A stretch of DNA of 64,000 nucleotides, from NCBI GenBank assembly GCA_016714935.1, contig JADKBU010000023.1, positions 30,723 through 94,722 of the forward strand, read 5' to 3'. Below, piece after piece: positions 61,232 to 64,000 of the stretch (the stretch's first letter is position 1; each line of letters begins with the position of its first letter). The position numbers were made by a program, and so were the translations under genes. This DNA comes from Candidatus Accumulibacter propinquus (GTDB lineage: Bacteria > Pseudomonadota > Gammaproteobacteria > Burkholderiales > Rhodocyclaceae). Under the pieces are notes generated by a model, which had not been told where the DNA came from, searched no databases, and was given only the letters and a program-made list of their open reading frames with translations.

Positions 61232-61614
61232 TCACGCTCGTGCGCTGCTCGCCCGTGCCCGTGACGATTTCTATGTGGTTCGGCATCTGCGCGGGGAAGC
61301 GGATGCACCCCTATGGGTTCTGGGTTTACATGCCCAGCAGGCGGTTGAAAAAGCGTTGAAGTCTGTCTTGTCGAGCCGCGGCATCGAATACCCGCGGACT
61401 CATAATCTTGTGATGCTGGTAGAGATGTTGCGGCGTGCCCAGATCGGGTTGCCGCCCGATGCCGATGCATTGGGATTGTTGGTGCCCGCTGGTGACTGCT
61501 GCGGTATGAAGACGTCGAGGCGCCGAGCCGCAGCAGATTGATCCGGAGGGATTCGATGGCTGCGTGGCCCGAACGATCGATTGGGCAGTGGAAAACTTGA
61601 AGAAAGCAGACTGA
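61215..61614 (+). pseudogene. Second HEPN-domain toxin (frameshifted)
   Basis: HEPN-domain protein of the PF05168 kind: PPDHARALLARARDDFYVVRH, then LGLHAQQAVEKALKSVLSSRG and RTHNLVMLVEMLRRA, a typical HEPN pattern. The first frame ends at 61541. Two further frames, near 61498 (giving RYEDVEAPS) and 61528 (giving QQIDPEGFDGCVARTIDWAV to the stop at 61614), complete the usual C-terminus. Each shift equals one missing base. The intact product would be about 133 residues. It overlaps the preceding MNT and is the likely toxin half of the pair. Confidence 0.78.
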
Positions 61615-61616
61615 GC

Positions 61617-64000
<2,384 letters not shown>

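Overview
The window is high-GC bacterial chromosome from a betaproteobacterium. The gene orders dnaX-ybaB-recR, petABC-sspAB, dprA-smg-topB, def-fmt-htpX-rsmB-DUF4390-ntrY-ntrX-trkA-trkH and hemE-priA point to Rhodocyclales. A Candidatus Accumulibacter-like or Dechloromonas-like organism is my guess, not something the sequence proves.

Layout. About 0-51.2 kb is ordinary, densely packed core genome: mechanosensitive channel (frameshifted), cardiolipin synthase, GluQ, ArgB, a HAD nucleotidase, a very large PAS-repeat GGDEF/EAL protein, an acyltransferase, HemB, a candidate small RNA, EngB (frameshifted), cytochrome c4, a CBS protein, a secreted PF03640 protein, a histidine phosphatase, 4.5S SRP RNA, DnaX-YbaB-RecR, the complete cytochrome bc1 operon, SspA/SspB, RsuA, OxyR, TopB, Smg, DprA, a LysM protein, Def/Fmt, HtpX, an S1/P1 nuclease, RsmB, an NtrYX-type two-component pair, TrkAH potassium uptake, HemE, PriA, Ppx/GppA, an unknown membrane-anchored protein, an MFS transporter, a MOSC protein and a ROK sugar kinase. 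Two parS-like palindromes (24.3 and 32.3 kb) and two perfect DnaA boxes (43.0-43.2 kb, next to hemE) suggest that this segment lies near the chromosomal origin.

About 51.65-64.0 kb is a defence island that runs off the end of the window. It holds an SNF2-type helicase with a DUF3883-like C-terminus, an RloA/RloB pair, a DUF1156 adenine-specific DNA methylase, two consecutive but unrelated MNT-HEPN toxin-antitoxin pairs, and a DUF499 ATPase. Helicase, DUF1156 and DUF499 proteins form a known restriction-like/BREX-like set (related to type 3 BREX or a PglZ-less relative). PglZ is not seen here. The RloAB and MNT-HEPN pairs look like cargo nested inside it. A 50-bp duplicated copy of the start of the DUF499 gene sits before the second MNT-HEPN pair, as if marking an insertion scar.

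The island is full of single-base frameshifts (around 15-20 in 12 kb) whereas the core has two in 51 kb. Catalytic motifs survive on both sides of the shifts. This may be real recent decay or poor base-calling in a low-coverage accessory region, and only read-level data can decide. No tRNA, rRNA, CRISPR array, insertion sequence or prophage was recognised.
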